Assembly: GCA_033977485.1 (NCBI GenBank)
Contig: CM066988.1
Span: 29,880,001 to 29,944,000 of the forward strand
Origin: Hydrangea macrophylla
Taxonomy: Eukaryota > Streptophyta > Magnoliopsida > Cornales > Hydrangeaceae
Length of the DNA: 64,000 bases
Direction of reading: 5' to 3'
The notes below the pieces were generated by a model. The model searched no databases, was not told where the DNA came from, and was given only the letters and a program-made list of their open reading frames with translations. The translations under genes were made by a program, and so were the position numbers. Below, piece after piece: positions 35,167-45,806 of this stretch (its first letter is position 1; each line of letters begins with the position of its first letter).

Positions 35167-35352
35167 TGTCACACCCCAAACCCACAAAGAGTAGCTTTAG
35201 GACACGTGACTGTCACCAAGGCTCTATTCCCCACCTTACTAATCTGCGTAGAGTCAACTAATGACTCTTTAGTTGATTTGTAAGGTGGGGAATAGAGCCT
35301 TGGTGGCAGTCATATGTCCTAAAGCTACTCTTTGTGGATTTGGGGAGTGACA
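35167..35352. repeat. Foldback of two inverted LTR-like arms
   Basis: The left arm begins TGTCACACCCCAAACCC and the right arm ends GGATTTGGGGAGTGACA. The arms match for about 80 bp around a loop of about 25-35 bp. The GGGGTGTGACA end and the GATACCA next to the left arm resemble the LTR end and primer-binding site of Ty3/gypsy elements, so this may be two LTR ends in inverted order. A foldback transposon is the alternative. No target duplication was found. Confidence 0.65.
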
Positions 35353-35945
35353 GATGCAGGGAGAGAGGTGCGGTGGCTGCGGGTTAAGTGGTTGCGATGT
35401 GTTTGGATAGTGCTCTACCATATAATTGTTAATAGGAAGAAAAGACTTCTGATCATGCTGTTGTATTATAGAATAAAAGAGATTGTGGCAATAAATATAG
35501 ACAACGGAAACACTGGAATACCCAAGCAATAAATATTTTCCCAGTAAAACAATTGTATACAATCACACTCTTGCAACTTCAATGTCATTTATTTGCAGGC
35601 TCAAGAAATATTAAAGTCTTTTAGCTGCATTCTAACACGCGTTCTTCCCAACATAGCTTTAACAGTCATTAAAATCACTATAAGTCAATGAAATGAGAAT
35701 GTAGCAATATTATTCAAAAAATAAACTCATAAAAGTCTTATTATAAATAGATGCATCAATCGACAAATAAATGACGCATGCATAGTTGTCAAATCAGGAT
35801 TCATGTCGTGAATCGGAATGATACAAGTAAATCTCGGGATTCGCGAATCGTGAATCGTAAGATTCAGTAACAAATTTTAAATTTACTTATAAAACTGATA
35901 ATGAACTATGTAGAACAAAAAGTAACAACAATCAAATAATGATAT
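35353..35945 (+). other. Intron sequence between the foldback and E7
   Basis: No gene is recognised. GATTC/GAATC words repeat near 35795-35875 and again near 37560-37680, on the far side of E7. The last five bases (GATAT) are the E7 target duplication. Confidence 0.5.
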
Positions 35946-36145
35946 TGTTAGAGTTTGTTTTCTTACTTCTTAGTATCCTAGTAGTAAGGGTACTAAGGGT
36001 ACTCTTGTAATTTTACTCTTGCTCTTATATAAATATATATGAGGTTTACACAAGCATGCTATAAGCAGCCTAATCATCTCTCTCTCTTACGTTTCTCTCT
36101 TCTTCCTCCTTCCTCTTACCCTAAGTTCAAGTATTAAATTCAACT
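35946..36145 (+). repeat. E7 5' LTR
   Basis: 200 bp with a TATATAAATATATATG promoter-like stretch near 36026-36042, followed by the primer-binding site. Confidence 0.9.
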
Positions 36146-36723
36146 TGGTATCAGAGCACATCGATCCAAACTTGTATCTCACCTAAAATAATCAGTAAAA
36201 TCAACCAAAAACAGGAGGAGTCCTTTGCTGCTGCTGACGTCCTTTCTCGGCGATGACACCATGCTGACGTCACCTTTCCGGTGATGACATCAGCACCTTT
36301 TCGGCGAAGAAACCTACTGGTCGACTCGTTTTGCCTAGGCGACTCCCATGGTGGTGTTCTCCAAATTTTTTTGAAGCTATTTGAGAGTGTTTTGGATTTT
36401 TTGAAGATGTTCGGATTTTTTTTGGAGTTCTTTTCAGATCTGGTTTCCACGACTTGTGCTTGCAGATTTGACTTCGACTCATCTTCATGGGCTTCGATCT
36501 ACTCTCTCTCTTCCCTCCTTGTTGATTTGTGCAAGTTTCTTGCATGGGCTTCGATTTTTTTTGTTGATTTGTGCATCGCAAAATAACATTTTTTTTGTGC
36601 TGATATTTCGGGTGTGTCTGCCCTAATTCCTAGTTGTGGGTCTCCTCTTTTGCAAGTTAATTTGTGGCCCTAAATTGTGTGTCTCACCCTAATTTCTGGT
36701 TGTGGGTATCATCTTATGCTATC

Positions 36724-36923
36724 ATGACTGATGATAAACCACCTCAACAATCTGTGTGGAAGGATGATGATATGCCTAAAGCTATTACCTCTAAAAAGCT
36801 AAATGGTCTAAATTATTTAGCTTGGGCACATGCTGTGCAAGTTTTTTGCGTGGTAAGAAAAAATTGAAGTACTTAACTGATACTGCTCCCCCTAAAACTG
36901 ATGCAAAATATGATGAGGGGGCG
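36724..36923 (+). pseudogene. E7 gag stub
   Basis: ATG at 36724 opens MTDDKPPQQSVWKDDDMPKA, then the SKKLNGLNYLAWAHAV block typical of the N-terminus of copia gag. A frameshift near 36845 gives a stop after 47 codons. In another frame KKLKYLTDTAPPK continues to the deletion point at about 36910. No later domain remains. Confidence 0.85.
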
Positions 36924-37115
36924 TGTTAGAGTTTATTTTCTTACTTCTTAGTATCCTAGTAGTAAGGGTACTAAGGGTACTCTTGTAATTCTACTCTTGC
37001 TCTTATATAAATATATATGGCATGCTAATTAAGCAGCCTAATCATCTCTCTCTCTTACTTTCTCTCTTCTTCCTCCTCCTTCCTCTAACCCTAAGTTCAA
37101 GTATTAAATTCAACT
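36924..37115 (+). repeat. E7 3' LTR
   Basis: 192 bp. It differs from the 5' LTR mainly by a small indel block near GGCATGCTAATTAAGC and a few substitutions. Confidence 0.9.
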
Positions 37116-37120
37116 GATAT

Positions 37121-37982
37121 AAAACGCATTTAATTATTATTTATACAAGCAAAAAGCAAAATATAAACCCAAGCTTGTAAATATTACAAACTAATAATGC
37201 CTCTTTGAAAACCCTAGAATATTGAGGGAAGAGGAGAAAGAAGGAAAAGTGTTATTTATTTATTTGTTTACAATAAACACGAATATATATACATATATCT
37301 TATAGGGGTTGGGACCACCTTTTGTTAGACAAAAAATCCAAAAGAAAAAAAGAAGTCAAAATGTGGGTTTTGCTTCAATCAGCAGGTGCTGGTCCTCCTA
37401 AGGCTAGTATAGGCTTTAATATACAATATCTTGTAATGTATATATATATATATATATGTATTAAGGGTTGGGCTCATTAAAAAAAAAATGAAGAAAAATG
37501 GGTTTCAAACCAGTGGACACTCGCTGGTTTTATAGTAGTTCGAACAGAAAGTGAATCGATTGTATTTCTTGCAATTTCCATGTGATTATTGATGCAATGC
37601 GATTCAGGTAACATAATCGTATCATTTTGTTGACAAATTGTATCGAATCGTAAGATTTGAATTACGAATCATAAGATTATGATAATAGAGAGTCTCTCAT
37701 GTTCCTAATTAACTTGGGTTTATCACATCCCCATTGGGAGGTAGCTGGACGAAAAGAAAAACTAGAAATTTACATAGTCTTGAAAAGAAGTTTGTGATGC
37801 GGTATAACATGCTAGCTAATCAATCTGATCTAATTCATTTACTATATAAACCAAAATTCAAGTCATCCATGTTTGCATGGAGGGGATTTTTTTGGTGGTT
37901 ATTTGTTCGGCTAAGAGGAAGGAAAAGGGTATCATGCTTACTTCACCCCAGAAATTTAGGATGTGTGGAGGTTGTGCATACT
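37121..37982 (+). other. Intron sequence, no gene seen
   Basis: AT-rich with (TA)n at 37440-37458. GATTC/GAATC words around 37545-37680 echo those before E7, possibly parts of one older repeat cut by E7. Confidence 0.5.
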
Positions 37983-38110
37983 TGTTAAGTCAGAAATTGC
38001 TCCAAAAGCTTAAGTTGTTAGAGAATTGGTCCAACAATGTATATCAAGCTCTGACAGCCTTCCTGACGTGCGACACTGTCTTTCACGTGATAATGAAGAC
38101 ACACAAGGAA
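37983..38110 (-). mobile_element. Old TRIM copy (one LTR and partial interior)
   Basis: 37983-38056 is 74 bp, TGTTAAG to CTGACA. It is clearly related to the TRIM LTR at 14209 (GCTCCAAAAGCTTAAG, CCAACAATGTATATCAAGCT) but has several substitutions. The next ~50 bp (GACGTGCGACACTG...CACGTG) resembles the TRIM interior. The second LTR is not visible. Confidence 0.75.
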
Positions 38111-38136
38111 GTGCAAGCTGTATGGGCCCAAGTGAC

Positions 38137-38386
38137 ATGAAGCACCGACACTCTATTTTGGCCATCGTGTCGGTGTCGGTAGCGTATCCGGCACTAACAC
38201 TCTCCAGACACATGCCGGATACTCTAAATAACGTGTCTGATTAGACATGGTAATATATATATTTAAATAAAATAAAAAAATTATGTGTCCCAGTCATATT
38301 CGTGTCCTGCTTTTTTGAGAAACATCGTGTCCACGTATTCGCGTCTTGTCATTGTCGCGTGACTGTGTCGGCCGTCGGTGCTTCTT
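38137..38386. mobile_element. Possible MITE with GAAGCACCGAC ends
   Basis: GAAGCACCGAC (38139-38149) and GTCGGTGCTTC (38374-38384) are perfect inverted ends about 245 bp apart. The terminal sequence resembles that of the hAT-like element at 60535. No target duplication was found. Confidence 0.5.
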
Positions 38387-38872
38387 AGGCACCAACAATT
38401 GGATTGATAGGCCCACTGTATATCAAGTCTAACAAATAGATTGATGGGCCAGGTAATAGCAAGGCAGAAATCTAGGCCAAGAAGGGAACTATTTCCCCTT
38501 ATCCTAAAATATTGGGGTCTTTCGAGCCTGACTCGCGGATTCATATCCACACCCGACACACATGTACTCGAGTCCAGGTACCATAGGTGACAACAAAGAA
38601 ATCTGTTGTAATACACTAGCTTTCAGATAATTGGCGGATACTACACATTTATGATTTTTAGGTAGGGACGACAAAAAAAAAAGGGCGCTCTGAACTTTTT
38701 TCATTTTCTATTTTATCATCAAATGGGTTATTTTTGCTGCTCGTATATGCAGTTCAAGGCACATTAGATTTAGAGTATTTTTTTTTGGTTGTCCTGGAAG
38801 TTTTGATTAATGCTTATCCGGTCGAGTATTGTCAGCTAGCATTGTGATGCATTTATCTCGTTTGCTATTCAG

Positions 38873-39015
38873 GCAGCGAAGATCTGCAACAATTTGGCGA
38901 TGTCTGTGAGTATGCTTGGGGTGTCGGAAGCATTTGCTATTGGCCAGTCTTTGGGAATTGCCGCTAGAACTCTAACCAACGTATTCAACTCTTCAAGTGC
39001 TCGGTGTTGGAGTAG
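38873..39015 (+). CDS. HIBADH: HIBADH exon with the catalytic lysine
   Basis: The exon has 143 nt, 47 codons plus 2 nt. It starts after ttgctattcag and ends at AG before gtgaat. It begins AAKICNNLAMSVSMLGVSEA and runs to SSSARCWS. The third codon (38879-38881) is the lysine of the beta-hydroxyacid dehydrogenase signature, which in this family acts in catalysis, followed by the conserved Asn pair. The rest forms the all-helical C-terminal domain that builds the dimer and closes the active site. It is 23.6 kb downstream of the exon carrying the GPGNGS half of the same motif. Confidence 0.95.
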
Positions 39016-40242
39016 GTGAATCAATTATCTTTCAAGTCTTTCTTGAAATTGATAGTCATTTTGAACAAATATATCTTTGTAAGGATTGCACCACATAGAA
39101 GTGCAGCATCTCCAGCTGCCTCTAGATTCCCAGTACTAGATTGTGTATAGGCATGATATACTCCATTGTTGTGGAACTGGAAATTTCTGTATATTTGCAT
39201 CAATGCCTGCTTGATCCCTTGATTTAGTGTCTTTTATGACCTTTTTTCCCGGTTCTTCCAATTCTTCAAAGCAGATTAAATGAAAAAAGAATAGTTTGTT
39301 AGCCAGCAGATTTATAGTGGGCAGAACTTGGAAGAAAGTAAGAAAAAGAAAAAAGAAAGGTAAAAACAAATACAAAAGAAATTGGAGAATCTGCTTGTAT
39401 CATGGATTCCTTGAGGTTTTATATGTAACACTACCAAAGTTATTAGCACACAAATATGCAATAAGCTTGTTTTTGTACGTAAATATTGTAACTACATGCA
39501 ATTCCATGTAAATCTTTGATGTACTTTTAATTTGTTTCTATGTGAACTCCTAGGATGTCTTTTCCAGCAGATTTAATTGACCATCATAAATGTGTCATCA
39601 ATGCTGCCATACAGTCCAAAGGAGATGCACACACTCACCATCTCTCTTTCCTGTTGGAAAATGAAGATCGAGTTGAAGGAAAAGTCAAGTATCTTGGCTA
39701 TCATATAGGTTTTTTAAAACTCAAATCCATCATTGAAAGATTCTTTCGGTTTCAACTACCAGATATTAGTTTTTACTGTTTATGTCCAGGGCCTGCAACT
39801 GATCATCTTGCAATCATTGCCTAAGAACTTTCTTAGCAAAGCAATGTATCATAGTTACTGAAAAATATAAACTACATGCACAAAAATTCAGTTGAAAAAG
39901 CAAAGTCATAAGATGGCTTTTCAAGAGCACATATTTTAACACTGCAATCTTCAATCACTTAGAAGTAAAAATATATGTTAGTTTTCTGAACTATATCTTA
40001 GTGTTTTCCGTACTTTTTGTCTAATGCTTTTTTGGTTCATGAATTTCATGGGGGAAAAGAGAGGGGAAAGGAAAACAAGATGGAAAACTAGTTCCTTTTG
40101 CCTTACGGATGGGACTCGTTTTCCATATCGTTTTACTTTCCCCTCTCATTTCCCTCACGAAATCCATCAACCAAACAAAGACTAAATCTTTGCTTTTTCT
40201 GGGAGGTTTCTTTGCTACTTTTGACATTGTGATACACGACAG
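39016..40242 (+). other. HIBADH: HIBADH intron of 1.2 kb
   Basis: Runs from donor GTGAAT to acceptor CGACAG, phase 2. Apart from the Tourist-like MITE at 40025-40181 I see no element. This is the only visible intron without an LTR element. Confidence 0.85.
40025..40181. mobile_element. Tourist-like MITE
   Basis: 157 bp with inverted ends of about 40 bp (left TGCTTTTTTGGTTCATGAAT; the right end read on - is TCTTTGTTTGGTTGATGG). It is flanked by CTAA on both sides (40021-40024 and 40182-40185), fitting the TAA target duplication of PIF/Harbinger elements. Confidence 0.75.
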
Positions 40243-40327
40243 TGATACTTATAATCCAGTTCCTGGGTTGATGGATGGGGTGCCCTCTTCAAGAAATTAT
40301 GATGGTGGGTTTGCATCTAAGCTTATG
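40243..40327 (+). CDS. HIBADH: HIBADH exon (C-terminal domain)
   Basis: The exon has 85 nt: 1 nt completing the Ser codon of the previous exon, then 28 codons. The acceptor is acacgacag and the donor is gtatgt at 40328. It encodes DTYNPVPGLMDGVPSSRNYD then GGFASKLM, a highly conserved block of plant and animal HIBADH that lines the substrate pocket. The intron before it (39016-40242) is the only one close to ordinary size, and it still contains a small MITE. Confidence 0.95.
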
Positions 40328-41071
40328 GTATGTGGTTTGCCGCATTGTAAATTTCTGTTAGTATTGTTGTGAACTTGTGAAACTACGCAAGATGGTGATT
40401 TGTAAAAACCTTTTTGGGTCTCCTCCCTGCAATTTATTTGAGTGGGGGTGGAAACCTTCTAGGACCACCTGATACGTCATTGCAACCATTTTCAAGTATT
40501 ATTGTACTGCTTCATTCCTTGACTAGTGGAGCATATTTTCCTACTAATTATTATAACATTCCAAAAACACGTATGAAATATTTAGCCTTTCCTTGTCCGA
40601 AATAACATTTAACGGTTTTAGGGCAATGCTTATATGGTAACTGTAAACACTACTTATATCATCAAGGAGCTTGATACCAAATTACCACAAAGATAAAAGG
40701 AAAGAAAACCCAAACCAAAGTTTATCTGGGGCAACTGTTTATTGATGAACTGCAGACATTCTTTGCAGTATTTTCCCAATGGCAGACTTTTTACTTCTTT
40801 TTTTCCCTGAAGACTCAATTAGCTGCATTTATATCTCATTCTTGGCATAAATATCTTTTAGACTCCGTTTTCATGTGACACTGCATAGGAAGTTGTACGT
40901 TAGTGGCAGAACATGTGATACCTGTTTGGAATAGCTCCTTCAGTATTCGTGCAGGATCTTGAGGTTCTTGTGGTGGATTAAGAAAAACTGCTTGCGCAGT
41001 CAAATACTTTTTCCACCGTTGACTTGTTGACAGAACCCTCTTAAGATAAAGAATATTTTGTGCTTAAGGTC
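40328..41071 (+). other. HIBADH: Start of the 16.7 kb intron
   Basis: Ordinary AT-rich intron sequence. No gene or repeat structure is recognised. Confidence 0.6.
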
Positions 41072-41346
41072 TGAAGAAGTACGGAAGTGTGAGCTTTATT
41101 AATAAAACTGTTGGGGTAAAAGAGAGACCCTTGACAGGCTTATGTATACAATGGTCATGCTATACTATAGGAAGTGTTTATATATATCATTTCCTTAAGA
41201 TTGAAATCATATATTTCCTTTCGTAATATAACAGGCACATTTAACATGTGTTTCAATAATATCTTTGACTCTCATGAGATACACTAATTAGCAATTGACA
41301 TATCCCATTTGCAATGATAACATGCTTCCTTTCATATTAGCTTACA
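41072..41346 (-). repeat. E8 3' LTR
   Basis: 275 bp between TGAAGAAG and AGCTTACA. The first 75 bp match the truncated copy at 41871-41945. Confidence 0.7.
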
Positions 41347-41870
41347 CCCCCGTCAAACACATGGAGATTTGAAAAATCTCTGAGTTTGCATTAAATTGAT
41401 ACTTCTTTTGTTTGTGATAGCAAAATCTTCATTTAATATCCTTGTTATGGTCAACCAAATGAAGCACTAAGAATACGTACAAGCCTCTTGTGAGCAAAAA
41501 AGAATAGCTCCTTGGGCCAAACCTCACTGGGTAAAATAACCCCTCGATGGACTGATAAGCTTGGGCATTCCATCCGAGTCCTCAAGCATTTTCTTCTTCT
41601 GATGCTTCTTCTCTTTCTAATTGAAAAATATTCAAGTAAAATACAACAAAAAATCAACCGTATTGAAGGGAAAGAAGGCTTTATAATAAGCTTGATGTAA
41701 TAGATTAAAGAGAAGTGGCGGGATTATTTTTGTAGAATATGCAAGAAGAAAGTAACTTTTGGCTCTGAAAATACAAGAAAATCTGTAAGGTCGGCTGGAG
41801 GGCATAAGGCCATCCGCCAGGACAGTGAAAGCAATTGAACTTTTAGTCATATTGACCCGCTCTGATACCA

Positions 41871-41945
41871 TGAAGAAATAAGGTGTGATCTTTATTGATA
41901 AAATTGTTGGGGAACAAGAGAGACGCTTGATACCCTTGATAGGCT
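41871..41945 (-). repeat. E8 5' LTR, truncated
   Basis: About 75 bp similar to the start of the 41072 LTR, next to the primer-binding site. It ends in GGCTTATAT where E9 sequence takes over. Confidence 0.7.
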
Positions 41946-44900
41946 TATATCTCTCAATCGATCCATCGGCCTTATATTTCACAGTGAACACCCACTTGAA
42001 CCCTACTGTCTTCTTCCCTTGAGGTAATTCTGTTAATTCCCATGTGCCATTTTTTGAGATTGCTTTCATCTCTTCAATCATGACAGACTTCCACTTAGGA
42101 TTAGACAAAGCTTCCTGGACATGGTTAGGAGTGGACACATAAGAAAGACTAGACACAAAAGCTTTATAGGATGGAGACAAACGAGAGTACGAAACAAAAT
42201 TAGAGAGAGGATGTTTAGTACATGACCTAGTGCCTTTACGATGAGCAATAGTATGTCTAAATCATTACCAGATGAAGGAGTAAGAGATGATGAGATACCT
42301 GGATCATCGTCACTAGAAGAGAATGGGTGGAGTGGAGGGAAAGGAACTGCTTCCATTTCTGCTGTCCCAAATTTTCTTCTCTCCTTGTTCTTTGAGTAGG
42401 TAAGTAATTCTTTCCCTTTTGTTACAATTTTTCCCCTTCTTCCACATTCTCCTCTTTTTCTCTTTCTTTTTCTCTTTCTCCCACATTCTCCTCTTCATGT
42501 TCTACTTCCCCTTCTATGGATTTTTCTCCTCCCTCCTCATTATTGTTTCCTGACTCTACTACTCCCTGCTCTCTTTCTATCGTGAAGGGAACAACAGGAA
42601 CATGCATCTCTTCCACACTCATTTTCTCCCCCTGAAGAGGTGACTGTGGAGACTGAAAATAGGACTGTGTCTCATGGAATGTGACATCCATAGAGACATA
42701 CCATCGACGAGAAGGAGGATGATAAGACTTGTACCCCTTTTGTGTGGGTGAGTAACCAACGAAGACACAGTTAAGAGAACAAGGGTCAAGTTTTTTTTCT
42801 GGACGGGGAATGGTTGTGGACAACGCAGATGCAACCAAACACTTTGGGAGGGATAGAAAACAAAGAAGATAGATTGAGAAGAACTTCAACATGAGACTTC
42901 TTATTAAGGACACAAGTGGGCAATCTGTTGATGAGGTAGGCAGCAGTTAAAATTGCTTCCCCCAGTAGGACTTGGGAACCTGCATAGAAAACATCATAGA
43001 CCGAGCACTTTCTAGTAAATGGTGATTTTTTCTCTTGGCAACTCCATTTTGTTGAGGAGTGTTAGTACACGAGGTTTGGTGTATCATGCCATGTTCAAGG
43101 AAAAAATATTCTAGACCACCATAAATATATTCCCCCCCTTTTTCAGAACGCACAAATTTGATAACAGTACTAAATTGAGTGTAAATCATACTGTGGAAGT
43201 TTTTGAAAATAGAAAACACATCACTCTTCTCTCACATCAAATACACCCAAGTAGTACGAAAAAAATCATCAATAAACGTAACAAACCACTTCTACCCATG
43301 CAAAGATGAAATGTGGGATGGACCCCAAACATTAGTATGAACAATCTGAAAAGGAACATTACTTTTATTTAAACTAAAATTAAAAGAGGCACGGTGATGT
43401 TTGCCAAGTTCACATGCTTCATACATAGCATTCATAACGTTATTTTTATTTATTAAAGACGAATATAAATGACGAAGAAGGGAAAACGAAGGATGTCCTA
43501 GTCTCTGGTGCCACAGCCGAGCCTCTCTCTCCTTCAAAGAATGATAAGCCCTCTGAGTCAAACTTCCACTATCTGCTTCATTAGGCAGCAGAAAATAGAG
43601 TCCATTCTTTTACTTACCATTGCCAATCACCTTCTTGGTGGAGAGATCCTGAAAAACACAATGAGAGGGAAAAAAAGTAACAGAACAATTAAGGTCCCTA
43701 GTAATGCGACTAATCGAAAGAAGGTTAGTCGAAAAATTTGGTACATGAAGAACGGAAGATAAAGACAGGGAATCTGAAGCGTGAATAACACCTTTACCAG
43801 AAATAGAAGACAGACTACCATTGGCAGTTCTAACCTTATCTTTACTTGAGCAAGGATTGTAAGTGGAAAAAATAGTGGATAGACCAGTCATATGATTAGA
43901 GGCCCTAGAGTCAATAATCCATGGTTGAGGAGAATAAGCATTCAAAGCACAAGTAAAATTAACAACAGTACTGTCTAGAGCAAAAGAAGTAGAAGAACTC
44001 GTGGAGGTGTCCAATTGTGCCATAATACGCCTCAGGGGTCTCCAAATTGGTACTACTAATACCACCGGTAGCAGGTGAAGCAGAGGATATCTCCTCGGAC
44101 TGAAGAGCATTAGGACTTGTGGATAAGTGGGCTCTGGGTCCATTACCGCGGCCGCACTGCTCGTGGAGGTGTCCAATTGTGCCATAATACGCCTCAGGGT
44201 CTCCAAATTGGTACTACTAATACCACCGGTAGCAGGTGAAGCAGAGGATATCTCCTCGGACTGAAGATCATCAGGACCCGTGGATAAGTGGGCTCTGGGT
44301 CCATTACCGCGGCCACCAGTGCGACCTCCACCTCTTCCCCTTGGGAAAGATGGACGACCATGAAGCTTCCAGCAAGTAGAACGAATATGTCTTGGCTTAT
44401 TTACAGTAATCACACCACTTATCTTTAGCCTCGGAACCCTCAGAAGTCTGATCCTTCCGTGAACTATAGTTGGGAGCCTTATCCCCTTTCTGACTAGAGG
44501 ATACCAAAGCGGATCCATCAGTGGGTTTAGGGGAAAGCATAGCAGAACGACGACTCTCTTTGTTCTGAGCATAGGCAAATGCCTCTCGAAGTGACGGTAA
44601 TGGCTCCATCCTAAGAATTCTACTCCTCACCTGATCAAATTTTGAATTGAGGCCAGCTAGAAAATTGAATATTCTTTCACTCTCAATATATTCTTTGAAA
44701 CTAGTGGCATCCGTAGAGCAAACGGGACGATAATTCTTTTAGTGATCCAGACGCTTCCATATAGTATTCAAGGAGGTGTAATACTGAAGGATAGACTGCT
44801 CACCTTGTTAGTCTGCCTCAATCCGTCGGCGAAGTTCATAAACTTCAGCTATATTCCCTTTCCTACCATAAGTCTGTGCTAATGTATCCCATATGTCAAG

Positions 44901-45221
44901 TGCTGTCTCCATCTTCAGCAAGAATGCAGCAATACTAGGCTCCATCGAATGTACCGGCCAACTCATAACGAGATAATTGTCTACTTCCCACTTCGCATAG
45001 GAGGGATCCTCACGACTAGGTGCCGTAAGAGTGCCATCAACATAACCAAACTTTGATCTACTGCGTAGCCAAAAGGTAGCCGACTGAGACCATGTAATGT
45101 AGCTCTCTCCATTGAACAATTCTGTGGTGATTTTGGACCCAGGGTTCTTAGTAATGAGGGAATGCTTCTCATGACTTATAGGAGAACTCACAACACCGGA
45201 TTTATCACCCTCTTTCGGCAT
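41946..45221 (-). pseudogene. E9 gag-pol, broken and truncated
   Basis: Gag starts at 45221 (MPKEGDKSGVVSSPISHEKH) and has a stop at 44808-44810. Its zinc knuckle region (WCDYCK, about 44400) is followed by a stop and shifts. A 162-bp tandem duplication disrupts the gag-protease linker (43998-44320). Protease carries WIIDSRASNHM, with Arg in place of the usual Gly of DSGA. Integrase zinc finger (LWHQRLGHPSF, CELGKHH, 43400-43500) and core parts follow in several frames, then a Glu/Lys-rich linker (42420-42540) and RT to about 41945. Confidence 0.88.
43998..44320. repeat. Tandem duplication of about 162 bp in E9
   Basis: The unit starting CTCGTGGAGGTGTCCAATTG occurs at 43998 and again at 44160. 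The copies differ by one base near CAGGGG/CAGGG and a few others. It covers the end of gag and the start of the protease region. Confidence 0.9.
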
Positions 45222-45792
45222 GATGAAGAAAAAAGTGGCACAGAATAAGCTTACAACAACAAGGCAGATCTAGTCATCACAGGCACTGTGCTGGTGCAAA
45301 CATCCAGTTTATGGACAAAGCATTGGTCTGTACACAGACCTAAATTGTCGGAGAAACGAAACTTGTGATCAGATCAGATCAGATCAAGTATCCGTAGAAT
45401 ACCCAATGATCTAGGGATAAGAAAAGAAGACAAAAGAGGAAAAAGATTGCTATTTATCAATCTAGTAGGTCTTGATTGAGTGTACCCAATAGATTGGGCT
45501 GCCGAAGAGAGAAGGAAGGATTGGGTGGATGTCGGTTTAGATTGGGATGGCCAGAGCGGCTATCGGTGGGGCCTGCTGGGGCTGGGTGAGGTCGGCGCAG
45601 CCTCCTAGTTCTGTTGTGGTGTGCGGCACAGTTTCCTACGGCTGTGGTGGAGTTCAGTGATGGTGGGTGTAATGGTGTTGGGTTGAGGCGCGAGTGGTGG
45701 AGGGGCTGAGAGAGGGTCGGCGAAGGATCTGGTGGTGATTGGTGGTGCACAGGTTGTGGTGGTGATGCTTGGTGAGAAACCCTTGCTTAGGG
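45222..45792 (-). other. E9 leader
   Basis: On - this is a C-rich leader with CCACC units (about 45560-45780). It has an inverted repeat GGTCTGTGTACAGACC (45325-45340) about 105 nt before the gag ATG, the position of the hairpins in E5, E6 and E10. Confidence 0.7.
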
Positions 45793-45806
45793 TGGCTCTG
45801 ATGCCA

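Larger units (their letters stand above)
35946..37115 (+). mobile_element. E7: internally deleted copia element
   Basis: The LTRs at 35946-36145 (200 bp) and 36924-37115 (192 bp) share the start TGTTAGAGTTT and the end AAATTCAACT. They are flanked by GATAT on both sides (35941-35945, 37116-37120). The primer-binding site TGGTATCAGAGC starts at 36146. The interior is only about 780 bp: a leader, the first ~60 codons of gag, then a direct jump to the polypurine tract (GATGAGGGGGCG). All of pol is gone. The LTRs appear to end in CT rather than CA unless the duplication is 6 bp (TGATAT). Confidence 0.9.
41072..41945 (-). mobile_element. E8: non-coding LTR element, truncated on the right
   Basis: The left LTR 41072-41346 (275 bp, TG...CA) is followed by CCCCCGTC, complement of a polypurine tract. 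On the right, GCTCTGATACCA (41859-41870) is the complement of a primer-binding site, and from 41871 the sequence repeats the start of the left LTR for about 75 bp (TGAAGAAATAAGGTG versus TGAAGAAGTACGGAAGTG). The repeat is then cut off at about 41945, where RT of E9 begins. The ~510-bp interior has no recognisable coding region. Confidence 0.75.

Noticed and set aside
39555..39824. 89-codon frame in the 1.2 kb HIBADH intron as an extra exon
   Set aside because: Flanking exons join in phase without it, it matches nothing in HIBADH, and it lies in ordinary intron sequence.
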